Below, piece after piece: positions 24,745 through 37,855 of a DNA stretch of 64,000 bases; within the stretch, counting starts at the first letter, position 1, and every line of letters begins with the position of its first letter. The position numbers and the translations under genes are program-made. The stretch is from Glossina fuscipes (taxonomy: Eukaryota; Arthropoda; Insecta; Diptera; Glossinidae). The notes below the pieces were generated by a model. It was not told the DNA's origin. It ran no database searches and worked only from the letters and a program-made list of their open reading frames with translations. The stretch spans positions 28,306,560 through 28,370,559 of the forward strand of contig NW_023998414.1 in assembly GCF_014805625.2 (NCBI RefSeq), read 5' to 3'.

Positions 24745-24830
24745 CATAAATATATATATATATATATAACATATATATATATATTTATATATATATGTTA
24801 TATATATATAAATACATATATACATATGTC
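24745..24830. repeat. AT palindrome
   Basis: An (AT)n tract contains 'ataacatatat' and, on the far side of a short 'attta' centre, its inverse 'atatatgttat'. Together they form an inverted repeat of about 60 bases that could extrude as a cruciform. Confidence 0.6.
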
Positions 24831-25757
24831 TACGAGGTGGATTTACAATAATAATTTTAGTATGTCACTGTCCTTTCGCTGTTTTAGCGTAGGTTTCGCT
24901 TAAATCTGCTTCCTACAATAAATTCTTCTTTTCGAGCTACCACTAAAGAATGAAAATTAATTTGTTTTATCATCTCTTTTGAAGCACCTAAGATTATCAA
25001 ATAGGAAAAATTTAACAAATCAACAAATATTTTCTTGATTTATATAAAATTCTAAAAAGATTCCTCTTCACCTGTTCATCCGTCCGTCCGTCCGCTATTT
25101 TAAATTTTAAGATCATAAAACTCGTGTTAGAAAACTGCAGCGTGAGCCATATATCTCTTGTAAACTTAATGTACTAAAAACTCAGAATGGAATTAAAGAA
25201 AATCTAAAGTATAAGATAAAGACCTTCCAGAGACAAGTTAAGAATCCGATGTAAAATAAATTGAAATGTTAGCAAAACACTTGAGGATATTTTTATTGCT
25301 TTATTACGTTGCATTGGAGAGGCTTTCAAAATTCGCTTCAAGGCGAATATAACTTTTTCTCACTTGCTTTGCATAAATTTGTTGTATGTGCTTTATGATA
25401 GCAATTACTGCAAGGTCACCTATAATATACACACACATCCACGTGAAAAAAAAAGCATATCTGAACACTTGCATTTAAATAACGGCATGGTACGATTTTA
25501 TTTCTTTTTTCATATTTATTAGAAATATGTAAATATTTATAAATATGAATAAATATATATGTATATAGAAAGTAGGTGAATTTTATGGCAAAAAGAAACA
25601 GCAGAAAAATATCCAAAAAGAAGAAGAACAAATCAAGGTAAGATAATCTGCACGTTCGCTTTAAAATAAATCGAGTAAGAAAATTGTATCCATTTTGAGG
25701 CAAATCTTTGATACTCTCAACATGATAGTTAAATCGATAGATAGGAACTAGGTGAAA

Positions 25758-25793
<36 letters not shown>

Positions 25794-25844
25794 ATGCCGT
25801 TGCCAATTGAATTGTAGGTTGGAGTTTTTTTTCTTTAAATTATG

Positions 25845-26045
25845 CCTCGTTGGGCAAAAAAATAACAAACAAATAGAAAGTCAAACGGACAGACACAAAT
25901 AAATCGACTCCAAATTTTATGTTGCACGGGAGTATATCCCTTATGGAATATTTGATGCAGATTTATTGGATTTACAAATAGTAACACAAACTTAGTGTAC
26001 CCCTTCTGCGTGGTGGATGGTATAAAATCTAATAATAATAAAAAG
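25845..26045 (-). repeat. Interspersed repeat copy, minus orientation
   Basis: The stretch contains 'caaacggacagacac', 'aaatcgactccaaatttta' and '...taccccttctgcgtggtgga', the inverse of the 'gtccgtctg...gaatcgatt' layout in the plus-strand copies. Confidence 0.5.
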
Positions 26046-27999
26046 AGAGAAGAAAACATAGAGAAAAACATTTATGATTCGCATGTGTGGTTCGGATAAA
26101 CAACTAAGTTCATGATGATGATAATGCTGATGATCATAAATTGAATACACGAAGTGAAAATGAATAGAAGTAAAATTGCTTGCATTTATTAAGTTATTTT
26201 ATAAATATTATCAAAATAATTTAAAAAAATTTTTTCTTCAATCACGATGAAACGTGGCTTGCTTTAATGTTTATAGGTTTTCGTTATCGAATTATGAAAC
26301 CGTTTCTGTCAAAATTAAACAAAATTGTACTTTTGGATTGCACGAAACTAATCCATTTTTCAACAGCGAAAGTAAAAAAAATATTAACATTTCTGGTTAT
26401 TTTCATAATCAATCGAATTTTGCCTATAATGATTACGATGAATACCGAAAAGTAGGCTCAAGGGCATTTACAAATTTTTTTCACTTATTTTAGGAAATAC
26501 TTCCAAGTAACAAATTGTATTGTTGGGCTAAAAAGAGAAAACTAAAAGACGATGGTGTTAATCGTTTGTTATGATGAAACAAAGATTCGGTGACATATTA
26601 AGAAATTAATACTTTATACGTACATTTTTATACGACCTTAAAAATCGAAAATTTGTTGATTTTTTTTGCTGATAGCAACATAGTAACAAGAGAACAACTC
26701 TTTAATTTCAAAGCTGAATAATAATCACATAAATAGAATTATTATCAAAAAACAAAAAAAAAAATAAATAAATAAATAAAAAAAAAAATTGCTCAATATT
26801 TAAAGTATCTTCAATAACGCCTGAGACAACGAAATAATTCGAAAACTTCGTTGTCTAATAATAATGAACAATATAAAGGAATGAGTGAAGTCAGTGAAAG
26901 CGTTGATTGCTTAGTAAATTGTTTCCTTTTGTAATTTATTCCCTTCCCTATGCTACTGGAATGATTTCTCTTAAGAATTTTAATCATTCCAGAGGGAGAA
27001 TATTTCGCAGGAATATATTGAATGTTTTAAAAAATTCATTGTGTAACTTTGTCATTTTGACCACTGGGAGGTCATTTTTCTTCGCCAATTTTGTTTCGTC
27101 AATTCTTGCTTTCAATAAATGAATTAAAACATTTTTTGAAAAGTTCGTCAGATTGATATCTTTGCCGTGCCCAATTCCTAGTCTTCAGTCTCCTTTTCCG
27201 ACAAACATTCACGCAAAGTGATCAATTGACGAACTCAGTCTTATTTTCTTCAAAAGCAATGCGAAAGTTTGAATCAAAAGTGTTTGGAATGCAGGCTTTA
27301 CGAACGTGTCAACACCTTGTTGATAGTCTTTATCTATTTAATTTTTTTGTTGGAATCGTATGCATTGATCGAACCCATAGGTATGTCATGATGACAATCA
27401 CATCAAACAGGCGTAACTGAGTGATCGGTTTTTTGTTCTCATTTTATTTCATTTTCTTGACTATTGCATGTGAAGAATGCCTCTTGGCATATCCTTCTCT
27501 TCGTCTTAGTTCATCTTTAAACGTATTTTACATCCTTGCAAAATTTTCAAACTACCCGCCCACTTACCTACAATTACGCCTACTTTATTTTGATTATATT
27601 CATTGCCCAGAACGACTGACTTTTACTACGCCACCAATGTCATCTAAGTGTCGAGTTAGAAAATTTCTGAATTATTCTGCGGAAGCAAATACACATATAT
27701 TTATATAAGCTTATATATAAAATTAAGTAAAACGACTATAATGGATCACCCGACACAAATCTATACATACTTACGTTACAACTTTTCAAAATAAAGTGTC
27801 ATGTAGGTCGTGAAGATAAATTCGAACTTAAATAGCAAAGACACCTACAATTTTCAATAAGAAAATTTTGATAACGACTTAACAAAGCTCTGTTAAATAA
27901 TTACAATTAAGATATAGTTGGATTTGAAAACCTAATATAACCTTAAATAAAAAAAATAAATAAATAAATAAACCTTCAATATATATATAAATATATAGA

Positions 28000-29408
28000 A
28001 AATTATTATACTACAGTATAGTGTATTTTGTACTGAAAATGATTGTACTACGGTATACTACAGTATAGTGCATTTTGTACTGAAAATGATTGTACTACAG
28101 TATAGTGAATTTTGTACTGAAAATAATTGTACTACAGTATAATGAATTTTGTACTGAAAATGATTGTACTACGGTATACTACAGTATAGTGCATTTTGTA
28201 CTGAAAATGATTGTACTACGGTATACTACAGTATAGTGCATTTTGTACTGAAAATGATTGTACTACAGTATAGTGAATTTTGTACTGAAAATTATTATAC
28301 TACAGTATAGTGTATTTTGTACTGAAAATGATTGTACTACAGTATAGTGTATTTTGTACTGAAAATGATTGTACTACGGTATACTACAGTATAGTGTGTT
28401 TTGTACTGAAAATGATTGTACTACAGTATAGTGCACTTTGCACTGAAAATGATTGTACTACAGAATAGTGAATTTTGTACTGAAAATGATTGTACTGCGG
28501 TATTCTACAGTATTGTGAATTTTGTACTGAAAATGATTGTACTACGGTATACTACAGTATAGTGAATTTTGTACTGAAATGAATGTACTACGGTATAGTG
28601 TATTTTGTACTGGAAATGACTGTACTACATTATACTACAGTATAGTGAATTTTGTACTGAAAATGACTGTACTACGTTATCCTACAGTATAGTGTATTTT
28701 GTACTGAAAATTGTTGTACTACGGTATAGTGTACTTTGTACTGAAAACGATCGCACTACGGTATAGTGTATTTTGTACTGAAAATGATTGTACTACGGTA
28801 TTCTACAGTATAGTGTATTTTGTACTGAAAATTATTGTACTGCAGTATAGTGTATTTTGTACTGAAAATGACCGTACTACGGTTTTCTACAGTATAGTGT
28901 ATTTTGTACTGAAAATTGTTGTACTACGGTATAGAGTACTTTGTACTGAAAATTATTGTACTGCAGTATAGTGTATTTTGTACTGAAAATGATTGTACAA
29001 CGGTTTTCTACAGTATAGTGAATTTTGTACTGAAAATGATTGCACTACAGTATAGTGTATTTCGTACTGAAAATGATCGTACTACGGTATAACACAGTAT
29101 AGTGAATTGTGTACTGAAAATGATTGTACTACAGTATAACGTATTTTGTACTGAAAATGATTGTACTACAGTATAGCGTATTTTGTACAGAAAATGATTG
29201 TACTACGGTATACTACAGTATAGTGAATTCTGTACTGAAAATGATTGTACTACAGTATAGTGTATTTTGTACTGAAAATGATTGTACTACGGTATACTAC
29301 AGTACAGTGCATTTTGTACGAGAATAAGTGTATTTTGTACTAGAATATATTATTATACAGTATAGTGAATATAACGTACTATATTGTACTATATTATACT
29401 AGTACTAT
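28000..29408 (+). repeat. Minisatellite of 37-bp and 47-bp units
   Basis: About 33 tandem units are built on 'attgtactacagtatagtg' followed by 'aattttgtactgaaaatg' (37 bp). Many units carry an extra 10 bp ('ggtatactac'), giving a 47-bp variant that is itself a partial duplication of the first ten bases. Units vary by point changes. Frames open through the array (28711-28971, 29124-29327) are by-products of the repeat. Confidence 0.9.
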
Positions 29409-29411
29409 ACT

Positions 29412-29710
29412 CACACCCATTTTTCGCTAACATACCAAATTTCAAAAAATCATTAAAAATAGTTCCCGAAAGAAAGTTTAAATTTTTTTCTCCATTCGAT
29501 AGGTACTTTTATATTGCTTCACGTGATTTAGGTGAATATAGGCGCCATTTTCTAGTTTGGCCGCATTTGAGTCCCAAATTTGAGTGTTTTTTCATATTCG
29601 TTTTTTGCTAACATACCCAATTTTAAACATCGTCAGAAATAGCTTCCATAAGCGGAATTTGAATTTGTTTAGTTTTTTTGGAAGGTATTTTCTCATAGAT
29701 TCATGAAATG
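29412..29710 (+). repeat. Two units of a roughly 180-bp repeat inside the foldback element
   Basis: 'tttcgctaacatacc' at about 29419 and 'ttttgctaacatacc' at about 29602 start two diverged units. The second includes 'gcggaatttgaatttgttta', which also occurs twice at 42860-43090. Confidence 0.5.
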
Positions 29711-29884
29711 TCCACAAAAATATTTTTTTTTTTTTTTTATTTAAGGTTATATTAGGTTTTCAAATCCAACTATATCTTACTTGTAATTATTTAACAGAGC
29801 TTTGTTAAGTCGTTATCAAAATTTTCTTATTGAAAATTGTAGGTGTCTTTGCTATTTAAGTTCGAATTTATCATCACAGCCTTG

Positions 29885-30130
29885 TTATTTAGGAGGACTG
29901 GTCGAAAAAGTGGTCAGATCCGAATCATTTTCAATACCGTTCGTCCTTGGGTGAAAACACCGCCGTTGTACCAAATTTTATCAAAATATCACAAAAGAAA
30001 GAAAAGGCAGACGGACGGACGGGCGGACGGGCGAACAGATCGGTATAACAAAAATGGCATCTATTACAAATTCTTCTGGGTGTTGCATGCATCCGCCTCG
30101 TACTACAGGTGATGCAGGGCAAGGGAAATG
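29885..30130 (+). repeat. Interspersed repeat copy ('gtcgaaaaagtg' family)
   Basis: The copy has 'ggtcgaaaaagtggtcag', 'tccgaatcattttcaatacc' and a tract 'cagacggacggacgggc', then 'ttctgggtgttgcatgcatc'. It is collinear with 12520-12800. It starts directly after the right arm of the foldback element, so the latter may have inserted next to or into it. Confidence 0.55.
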
Positions 30131-30749
30131 AATTATACTTTACGATAATTGCGATATTTTAATAAAAGTGATGATAATTGATTTATTCCAATGCCTCTTA
30201 TCCAAATATATAAAAACCTGGGCATTAAGGCAAGAACGCAGAACGCATAAGCGTTAAATAAACTCAAACCGAACTTTGTTGAATTCATGCAAAGCATTTT
30301 TTTAATTATCATTATCGTACTAATTTCGTAACGCATTTCGAATCGTATAACAACATCCCGGAAGAAGCATTTGGAAATGCACTAAAGTGTACATATTTTT
30401 GATGAACGTGACATGCGATCATATATTGATTTAGTCATATCTACCTTTTCGCTTTCGGAATTCTTCAAGTTGCAAACGTCGACAAAGAAACTTGAAACTT
30501 AACGCGCGCATGGCTCACATCAAACTTATTCAAATTTTAGTTTAATCCAAAATTCGTTTTTTTTTTTTTTGAAAAATTGTATTCTTAGTTAATGAAATTG
30601 TTTAATGTTTTCATTATTTAATAGTTTTTGTTGAATGCATTGAACTTATGAAAAGGTGAAATAATACCTCATTTGCATCGGGAATGAAAGAAGGCAATCG
30701 ATATATAAGTGCATTATAAGAGTGCTTAAGAGAAAGGGATTTATTACGT

Positions 30750-31400
30750 TGTGCAGTTGGTGAAGAAAATTCTGTTTTATCTAAATAAAAATAAAACACT
30801 CAAGTGGGAACTAAGTAAAACTATTGTTTTCTTTGCCGACAATCATTTGACTCCTTTATGGAGAAAATCGAAGAATTTTTGCTATGATAAGAAGAGAAAA
30901 ATAATTTCTAGCAAAGCCGTGTCTTCGCATGGACTCGTTATTTCTCAGAGCCCATGTCACACAATGGCAATGGCAAAATCACCAAACATAGTAAGAGTTG
31001 TGTAACGAATTCCGATCCTTTTTCCTATCATGGGGCAGGGATGTTTCGAAAGGTATATACTTCTCATATACTTTCGACCCTATGCTAATAAATTGGGCTT
31101 TTTATTCACGACAATGCCATGCCCCTTTGGGATACACTAGAAGATGAATGGCTTTGGTTAGGAAATGCAAACAGAGTTTTGGAAAAGCCCGCCCGATTTT
31201 AATCCTATTGAAAAATTACAGAATGTTCTTAGGACATAGTTTGGAGAAAAAACATGAACTTTTCGCGAAGACATCAAGCAAGCTTGATTATCTACACTGT
31301 GGCAAGAATGTCATAACCTAATCTAAACGAATGATTTTTAATTGCAAGCTATAATCAATAATGCGGTATTCAGCCCGAAATATTGGATCAGCACTAAAGA
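30750..31400 (+). pseudogene. Tc1-like transposase fossil
   Basis: Plus-strand pieces resemble the C-terminal half of a Tc1 transposase in shifting frames: FIHDNAM near the second Asp, DEWLWLGNANRVLE, then F..NPIEKLQNVL, then a tail with LWQECHNLI. The order and spacing fit QDN...W...SPDLNPIEN.W. Many stops; inactive. The first ORF (30751-31005) does not clearly match and may be flanking. Confidence 0.5.
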
Positions 31401-32984
31401 AAAATAACCGTTAATTCTAAATTCTTATTGCAGGTCGCTTTACAGCCTGAAGTAGGTAATGTTGTGTCATTTTTGTGGCCACAACTCTACATATATATTA
31501 TGCTGTTATCTACATGTAAGCGCATATGTGTATTATTATATAACATATCAATCAATAAGTTCGTAGGATGTTATACAGATGTCGAATAAGTAAGTGTTAA
31601 CGAATCCATACAATTTTTAGATAGCAAACGAAATATTAATGATAACGTCCCGAAAACATCTGTAATTGATAATAGTCGCAATGCCACGAAATTTTCATAC
31701 ATTTTTTCTGAACGTTCATAGTATCTAAAATTCATCGTTGATAAATTTAATGCTTGTTAAATTTATACTTCATTCCATCCAGCTATTAAACGATGTGTTA
31801 TATACAATCAGTATTATATAAATATATCTTTATGTATAAATCTATGCCACATATAGTCTTGATAGCAATCTCGTAAGCGGAAATGTGTCGGTCTTTCTCA
31901 GTTTTGATGACTTTATCGGCAATCGATCCGCTGAGTCAAACCCTATTTCTTTCGCCCACATTAGTAAACAAACTGCTGCCTTACACACGCATGATATTAT
32001 ATGGCTTGAGAGGATTTTTAATAGCAAAATAAAACGGTTCTAAAGCTATTTACTCGGAGAAGCGATAGACGACATTTGTTACTCAATTATTAAATTTTCT
32101 ACATATATTAAGCATACATATAAAAAAAAAAAAAAAAAAAAACGAAAAAAAATTGTAATCTTCGCTTGCAAGCTAAAATGATTTACTATTACTCGATACC
32201 TTTGCCGCGATACGTTATAAAGTGATTATGGAACTGAAAAACCAATTTTTTTAATTCTTTTCTCCCCCTTTAGAGCATGACAGATATTAAAAGTTTGTTT
32301 CATTTTCATGCTGCACTGTAATGAATTGGCATTTGTTTTTCTTTTTGCTTTGCGCCCTCTATACGGATGAAATAATTGAATATTAAACCAATTAATTATA
32401 CGAAGAATACCATTCGAAGCTAGTGCAGCAGTGCCGCTCTTGAAAAATAAATACTTACAGCGGCCGCCAAATAGAAATACTTGAAATATTTGCTTATACA
32501 CTGTACTTTTTATTGTACTCTTTAGCAGCACTCATTACTTATTATATAAAAAACGTAGAGTAGGCTGTGTAAAGAGTGAAAAATTTTTTATCTTTCATTT
32601 CTTCTGACTAATGAATGACATGAATGAATGAATGAATGACTAAAGGTATATTTAAATATTTTCAAAATTGAAATAGCTTTTGCTCAGCGACTATTAGTTA
32701 TGAACAGGTATCGTATGATGTTAAAGGGCGGAGGGGGGGGAGGAGGTAGGAAAAAGAAAGGAAAAAATGAATAATTGTAATCATTAATTATATATATATA
32801 CGTGAATGTATTTGTAATGAATAGCACGCGCACTAAATTCAATACGAATATAAAAATTACCAAGAAGGCAATAACAATAAATGTAATGCTATAGAAATGC
32901 AGATATCAATTTGCTGATTGTCGTGCGTCCTCATCTATAGTTTAGTTTCAGTTCATCATAATACACATATATCATCATAATATA

Positions 32985-33015
<31 letters not shown>

Positions 33016-33228
33016 TTATGTTTATACATATGTATTTACGTAAAGCAGGAAAAGATGCATATAAAGATGTAGATTGTTTGATGTATTGTTATAGTATAAT
33101 GTATGAATATAACGAGCAAATAATCTTCAAAATCTACAGCGTATAGCTGGAATCTGTTTAAATCAAGGCAATCTAAAGAAATCAGTACAATTGACTGCAC
33201 GAAATAAGAAATCTAAAAATGTTTTAAG

Positions 33229-33265
<37 letters not shown>

Positions 33266-34803
33266 AAGATTGTTTTCGCATGGAATATGAAAACATATGT
33301 ATAAGCGGTATGAATATCTTTTTTACTGAATAGATAGAAAAAAATAAACAATGCCAACACTAATACGTGTGTGCGTGTGTGTGTGTGTGTTATATGTGTT
33401 TGCCTATATTAGAGCCATAGATAATAAGATCGAAACAAATACAACTGTTTATGTGAGAACTGGCGGGCACACATATACATATATGTATAAGTACATACTT
33501 ACATGCATGCATGCATGCATTTATATATATACATTAATATATACATTCATACATGCATAAATATATATATATATATATATAAATATCTGGATTACATACA
33601 GACAGACCGATATAATTTTGTGGGCACACAATAAGCTAAAACTACAGACAATTGAAAGTTGTGTGTCGACACACAGGCTTTTTAGATGAATGAGTGAGTG
33701 AATGAATGCATGAATGAATGAATAACTGGATGGATAGCTGGATATATGGATGCATGTCTGAACAGAAAGACGGAATTATGCATATATATGTATATATATA
33801 TATATATATATATGTGTATGTATATATATATATTTATGTATTTATATATATATGCACATATCCATCTGTCTACGGGGGTTTAAAGTCACGTATACAAAAC
33901 GCAACGCTAACATATGCTACACATATATACGTGCATGGGCAGTAATTATAGTCTAAACGGATGCTTCTTTGGGTCTCTTAAAGTGTTTATTTTAATTATT
34001 TTGTTAGTTACATATATAAAAAAAAAAAAAAAAGACAGATGCATACATACAGATGCACTGTCTATCAAAACGCTGTTGTAAATGGCATAATTTCGGCATT
34101 ACTCTATCTAATTAACTTTTCAAGTATTAGATTTATTTTTGCCTTCTTTCCTTCTTTTTTTTTTTTCTTCGAGCATTGCATGCATTTCATTATTACAAAT
34201 TGAATTTTTCACTTGTTGTCAAATTTATCAAGAAATATATCTGCTCATAAATTTATATGCTTTTGCGTAAAACTTTCGCAAGTCAAAAGAGTTATTGAAA
34301 AGAAAGATACAAATTGTTGGGTTCAATAAGTTTCGCTAAATTATCCATAATTTGGAATCTTTTCATTTTTTCAAATAACTTTACATTAAAAATATGTTTC
34401 AGCGACTAAAGCAAAAATATGACGGTGCCAAGTCGAGACAGTATAATGAATATCCCTTTAATACCCCCTCTCTATCTATATATCTATCTATCTATCTATC
34501 TATCTATCTCTCTTTCTCTCTCTGTCAAGTTCTCTTAATGGTATGGCCGTATGCAAGCGACTTATTCGACCAAATTCACAACATGGCCTGGCTTTAAAGT
34601 TTTTACTTCCTTCAGTTATGCAATTTTTCGCACATAATTCAAGGACAAATTTTCCATTACTTTAACTCTCTCTTCTTCGACTTCTTTCGTCTTATCTAAC
34701 CCCTACGCTATTTGCCCTGCAGTCGAGTTCATATCTTTGACGATCATTTCGCGAATTTTTTTCAGCAAATCTTTAAAATTTTTTTGTTTTTTTCTTCGAC
34801 TTC

Positions 34804-34835
34804 CTACTACTACTACCACTACTACTACTACTACA

Positions 34836-34886
<51 letters not shown>
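34804..34886 (+). repeat. (CTA)n trinucleotide microsatellite
   Basis: About 27 mostly perfect CTA triplets. Open frames on either strand through it (poly-Tyr, poly-Thr, poly-Ser) are artefacts of the repeat. Confidence 0.95.
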
Positions 34887-34887
<1 letters not shown>

Positions 34888-35599
34888 TCCAAAGTATCTG
34901 GATAGTACGAATTTCTACTAAAAGCTGTTTCTCTTATTTGAAAAATTTCCGTAAAAGTGTTTGCCGACATTGAAACAAAATTTAATGTTTCGTCATTTCA
35001 AGCGCCAGAACAACATATTGATGGATTTTATTAATCGCGATGGACAAACTTTAGATTATATACGATTAAAATAGATGACTTTAATGGCTATCCTCTCAAT
35101 GAATATAACCAGATTCTCGTCTCGCGGCATATGTGCTTCTATTTGATCGGGTAAGATTAACTTAAAAAATAAGGTTGGTTTGCACGTCCAACATTGCTGA
35201 GTTACTGTAACTTACGATCTATGATCTATTTTATACTCAAGGCTGATGCATTTGAATTCTCAGTGTAAACGTGGTCTCGATAAATTCGTTTCAATTTATA
35301 TAGATTTGGCTTTCTATATAGAGGATATCAACGATTCGCCTTAAGATGAATATAATTGTCGTACTTGCTCTAAATCAGTTCAAATATCATTCTGAAAACC
35401 AGCTCCATATTTGTGGCAAGTGACTCTAATTAATTATAAGTCCTTATATTCTTGACGATTTCAAGTCGGCTTGAGTTAGATTTCTTTTCCATTCTTGCTA
35501 AAATACCGTTCGCTTTTCCTATTTGGCAAAACTAAAAACTTTGAAATTCCTTAACATTTTTTTGATTATTGTTTATGATAGCTAATCTGCAGGCACAAA

Positions 35600-35906
35600 G
35601 GCAATGCAAGCAAATTTCGTCACGAGGCTGCAACGCATTTCTTGCCTCATCGAACTAATTTTGAAAAATTCAATGCAATTTTGTGAAAAGTTGACTCGTC
35701 TTCAAAGATTCAAATCCCAATGCGTTTTGCCCATACTTGGGCGTAACTATAGTGAGCGCTCAGTCGATGAAAACATATAACTTACCGATTGCGCACACAT
35801 ACACTAGCTTACCATCTTTCCCTATCTTGTGTTCTTTGTTCACTGCTTTTTGACTGTCGCCGTTATACCCGTATGAAGAGTATCCCCTAAGTGATTGATC
35901 GCATTA

Positions 35907-35940
<34 letters not shown>
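35600..35940 (+). repeat. SINE copy with 33-base poly(A) tail
   Basis: The copy shares 'ctatagtgagc', 'taacttaccgattg' and the terminal 'gtatccccta...tgattgatcgcatt' layout with the better preserved copy at 37520-37853. The box-B-like word 'agattcaaatccc' is present. It ends in a run of 33 A at 35908-35940. Confidence 0.65.
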
Positions 35941-35945
<5 letters not shown>

Positions 35946-36141
35946 GTCTAAGGGACGAGTAAAATATATAATGAAGCAACTTAAATATTTTAATTCCAAA
36001 TGCCATTGTAATGTTTCGTTATCACTTTTTGTTCATTCGTCGGTAAATATACTGGTAATAAAAACACGATAGGTCATGAGGCCAGTGTCACGTTGTTAAA
36101 GAAAAAGTTTACTTTCTCTTTCAAAACTTGGCAAAAAAAAA

Positions 36142-36700
36142 CAAGTAAGATATTCGGTCGTGACCGAAAGAAAAAAAACTAAATTCTCTCTCTCTCCCTC
36201 TCTCTCTCTCTCTCTTTTTGCTCTCTACTTTATACTATTGGATCGGCGGGGCTGACTTTTTTACTTTCAGAATAAAAGTGGAAATTTACATGACGTATGT
36301 GCGGTATTTTGTAAGTAGCAAGCAGAAAACATGGAAAACGCACACAATTTTTGTTACATAAGCGTGTGGGCGTGTTCTTTGAAAAGTTAGGATTCATATT
36401 AAAATTCTTTTGCAAGATTGTAAGCGATATCTTATTTTTTGCGAAGGGGAGAATGTTTACCATATATACCACCCAGTTGCTCAGACAGACACATAAACGG
36501 ACGGATCTGGTTAGGTGCACTCCAAATTTGAACTTGGCTAAGGGGTGTTTCGAGCTTATTTCTATGCGTTATAAACGTTTTAAAAAAAATGCGAATTTAT
36601 GATACACTATAAAATGAAGTAGGCGTGGCTGGTCTGCTCATTTTACGTAGTACTGTTGGCGTGTCCTTCGACCGATTTTCGGGGGAATGAGGCCAAAGCT
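36142..36700 (-). repeat. Interspersed repeat, copy paired with 55740-56610
   Basis: Read from the left: 'aacaagtaagat' then 'ttcggtcgtgaccga', 'aataaaagtggaaatttac', 'gtgtgggcgtgttcttt', 'taagcgatatct', 'tgcgttataaacgtttt', 'aggcgtggc', 'ttacgtagtactgt'. All recur in that order at 55740-56410. A (TC)n tract sits at 36185-36215. Confidence 0.65.
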
Positions 36701-37519
36701 TGGAAACCTGGGAGATAATTAAGGACGGATTCATAGTAAAGTTGCTAAACAACGCATGGGACGTCGAAGAAAAGCCTATAAAAAGAAAAATTTTTTATAG
36801 GCGGCTTTTGCTACACACTGAGGAATATGGTTTACGAAACGATCTTTTTTGATAGCGAAGGTTTCCTCCTAATGTTCTGGAGAAGATTTTGGTAAAACCC
36901 ATCACTGTCGAAATTCATCAAACGCACACTGTTCAAGCATTTTTAAATGGTTACCCACAGAGGCATATTTATATGAATATGTTTGGATATATAATAACGC
37001 TTCGGAGAGATAATTAAGCAAGATAAACAATAAGATGCGATGCCAAGCGATTATCAAAAATGTAGCTTTAGCGATGAGGCGATGGTGCTAACACTACCCG
37101 ATATCCCAATATCCGAATAATATATTGTTGCGAATTGCAGAAGCCGCAAAAATTGGATGAAGTATTCACCTTATCGGTGCTTTGATATATCTATTTGTCA
37201 ACATACGCCCAGTTAGAATATATGCCGTACGTTTTCTTCGTCAACTACAATGCAAAAGATTGGACAATGATATTTGCATAGCATCACAAAACTTCCACTA
37301 ACGTAGCTGATAGGCGATTATATGCCAGCTTTACTTTTTTTCTATTCTTCTACGCTTGGTGAAGCGACCATTACTTGGAAAGCAAGAACAAGTCGCATAG
37401 TTGTACTTTCTAGCACTGAATCTGCAGACTTAGCAAAGTTCGCGGCTGCGTGGTACGTTAAAGGAAATTGTATTAAGTTGTGATTTTATGAATTTACGTA
37501 ATAATAACCAACGTATTCA

Positions 37520-37818
37520 CAAACTTGTCATAGGCATGGAATACCATTCACATTCCGTAAGAGTAATCGATTAGGTAAAAACCTATCCGCCCTGTTAACA
37601 AGTCAGCATTCGTGAGTTCAAATCTTAGTAGGGAGGACTTTACTTTGAGTCGTAGCTATAGTGAGTTTTCAGACGGTAATAGAATAACATTTACCGATTG
37701 GACGCACCGACCGATTCGATTATAGCCATCTCACTACACTATTCCCTTACTTCAATTCTTTTTCTTTCTGCGCGTCACCGTGTCGTACGGATAGGGGACT
37801 TTCCCCGAATGATTGGCC

Positions 37819-37853
<35 letters not shown>
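37520..37853 (+). repeat. tRNA-Asn-like SINE with 31-base poly(A) tail
   Basis: The 5' part reads 'gtaatcgattagg', 'ccgccctgttaaca' and 'gtgagttcaaatctta'. This resembles a tRNA-Asn head, with the box A area, an anticodon loop like CTGTTAA and box B GAGTTCAAATC. A tRNA-unrelated body follows and the element ends in poly(A) at 37823-37853. Pol III promoter boxes plus poly(A) define a SINE mobilised by a LINE. Confidence 0.7.

Positions 37854-37855
<2 letters not shown>

Larger units (their letters stand above)
27815..29872. mobile_element. Foldback-type element with near-identical inverted arms
   Basis: The left arm (27815-27957) and right arm (about 29730-29872) are inverted copies of about 142 bp with one clear mismatch ('acaattaaga' versus 'acaagtaaga' when aligned). 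Both arms carry an A-rich inner end. Between them lie the 37/47-bp minisatellite and two units of a longer repeat. There is no protein-coding content. Long inverted arms around tandem repeats are typical of nonautonomous foldback elements. Related single ends occur at 23525-23735 and 43305-43500. Confidence 0.7.

Noticed and set aside
28711..29327. Repeat-containing open frames with YFVLK / SVFCTEN units
   Set aside because: They are translations of the 37/47-bp minisatellite; neither unit length (37, 47) is a multiple of three, so the frame survives only by chance combination of units.
28000..29408. CRISPR-like array of direct repeats
   Set aside because: There are no unique spacers; units are contiguous and diverged, in an animal intron.
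34712..34973. Poly-Tyr, poly-Thr and poly-Ser open frames
   Set aside because: They arise only from the (CTA)n microsatellite.
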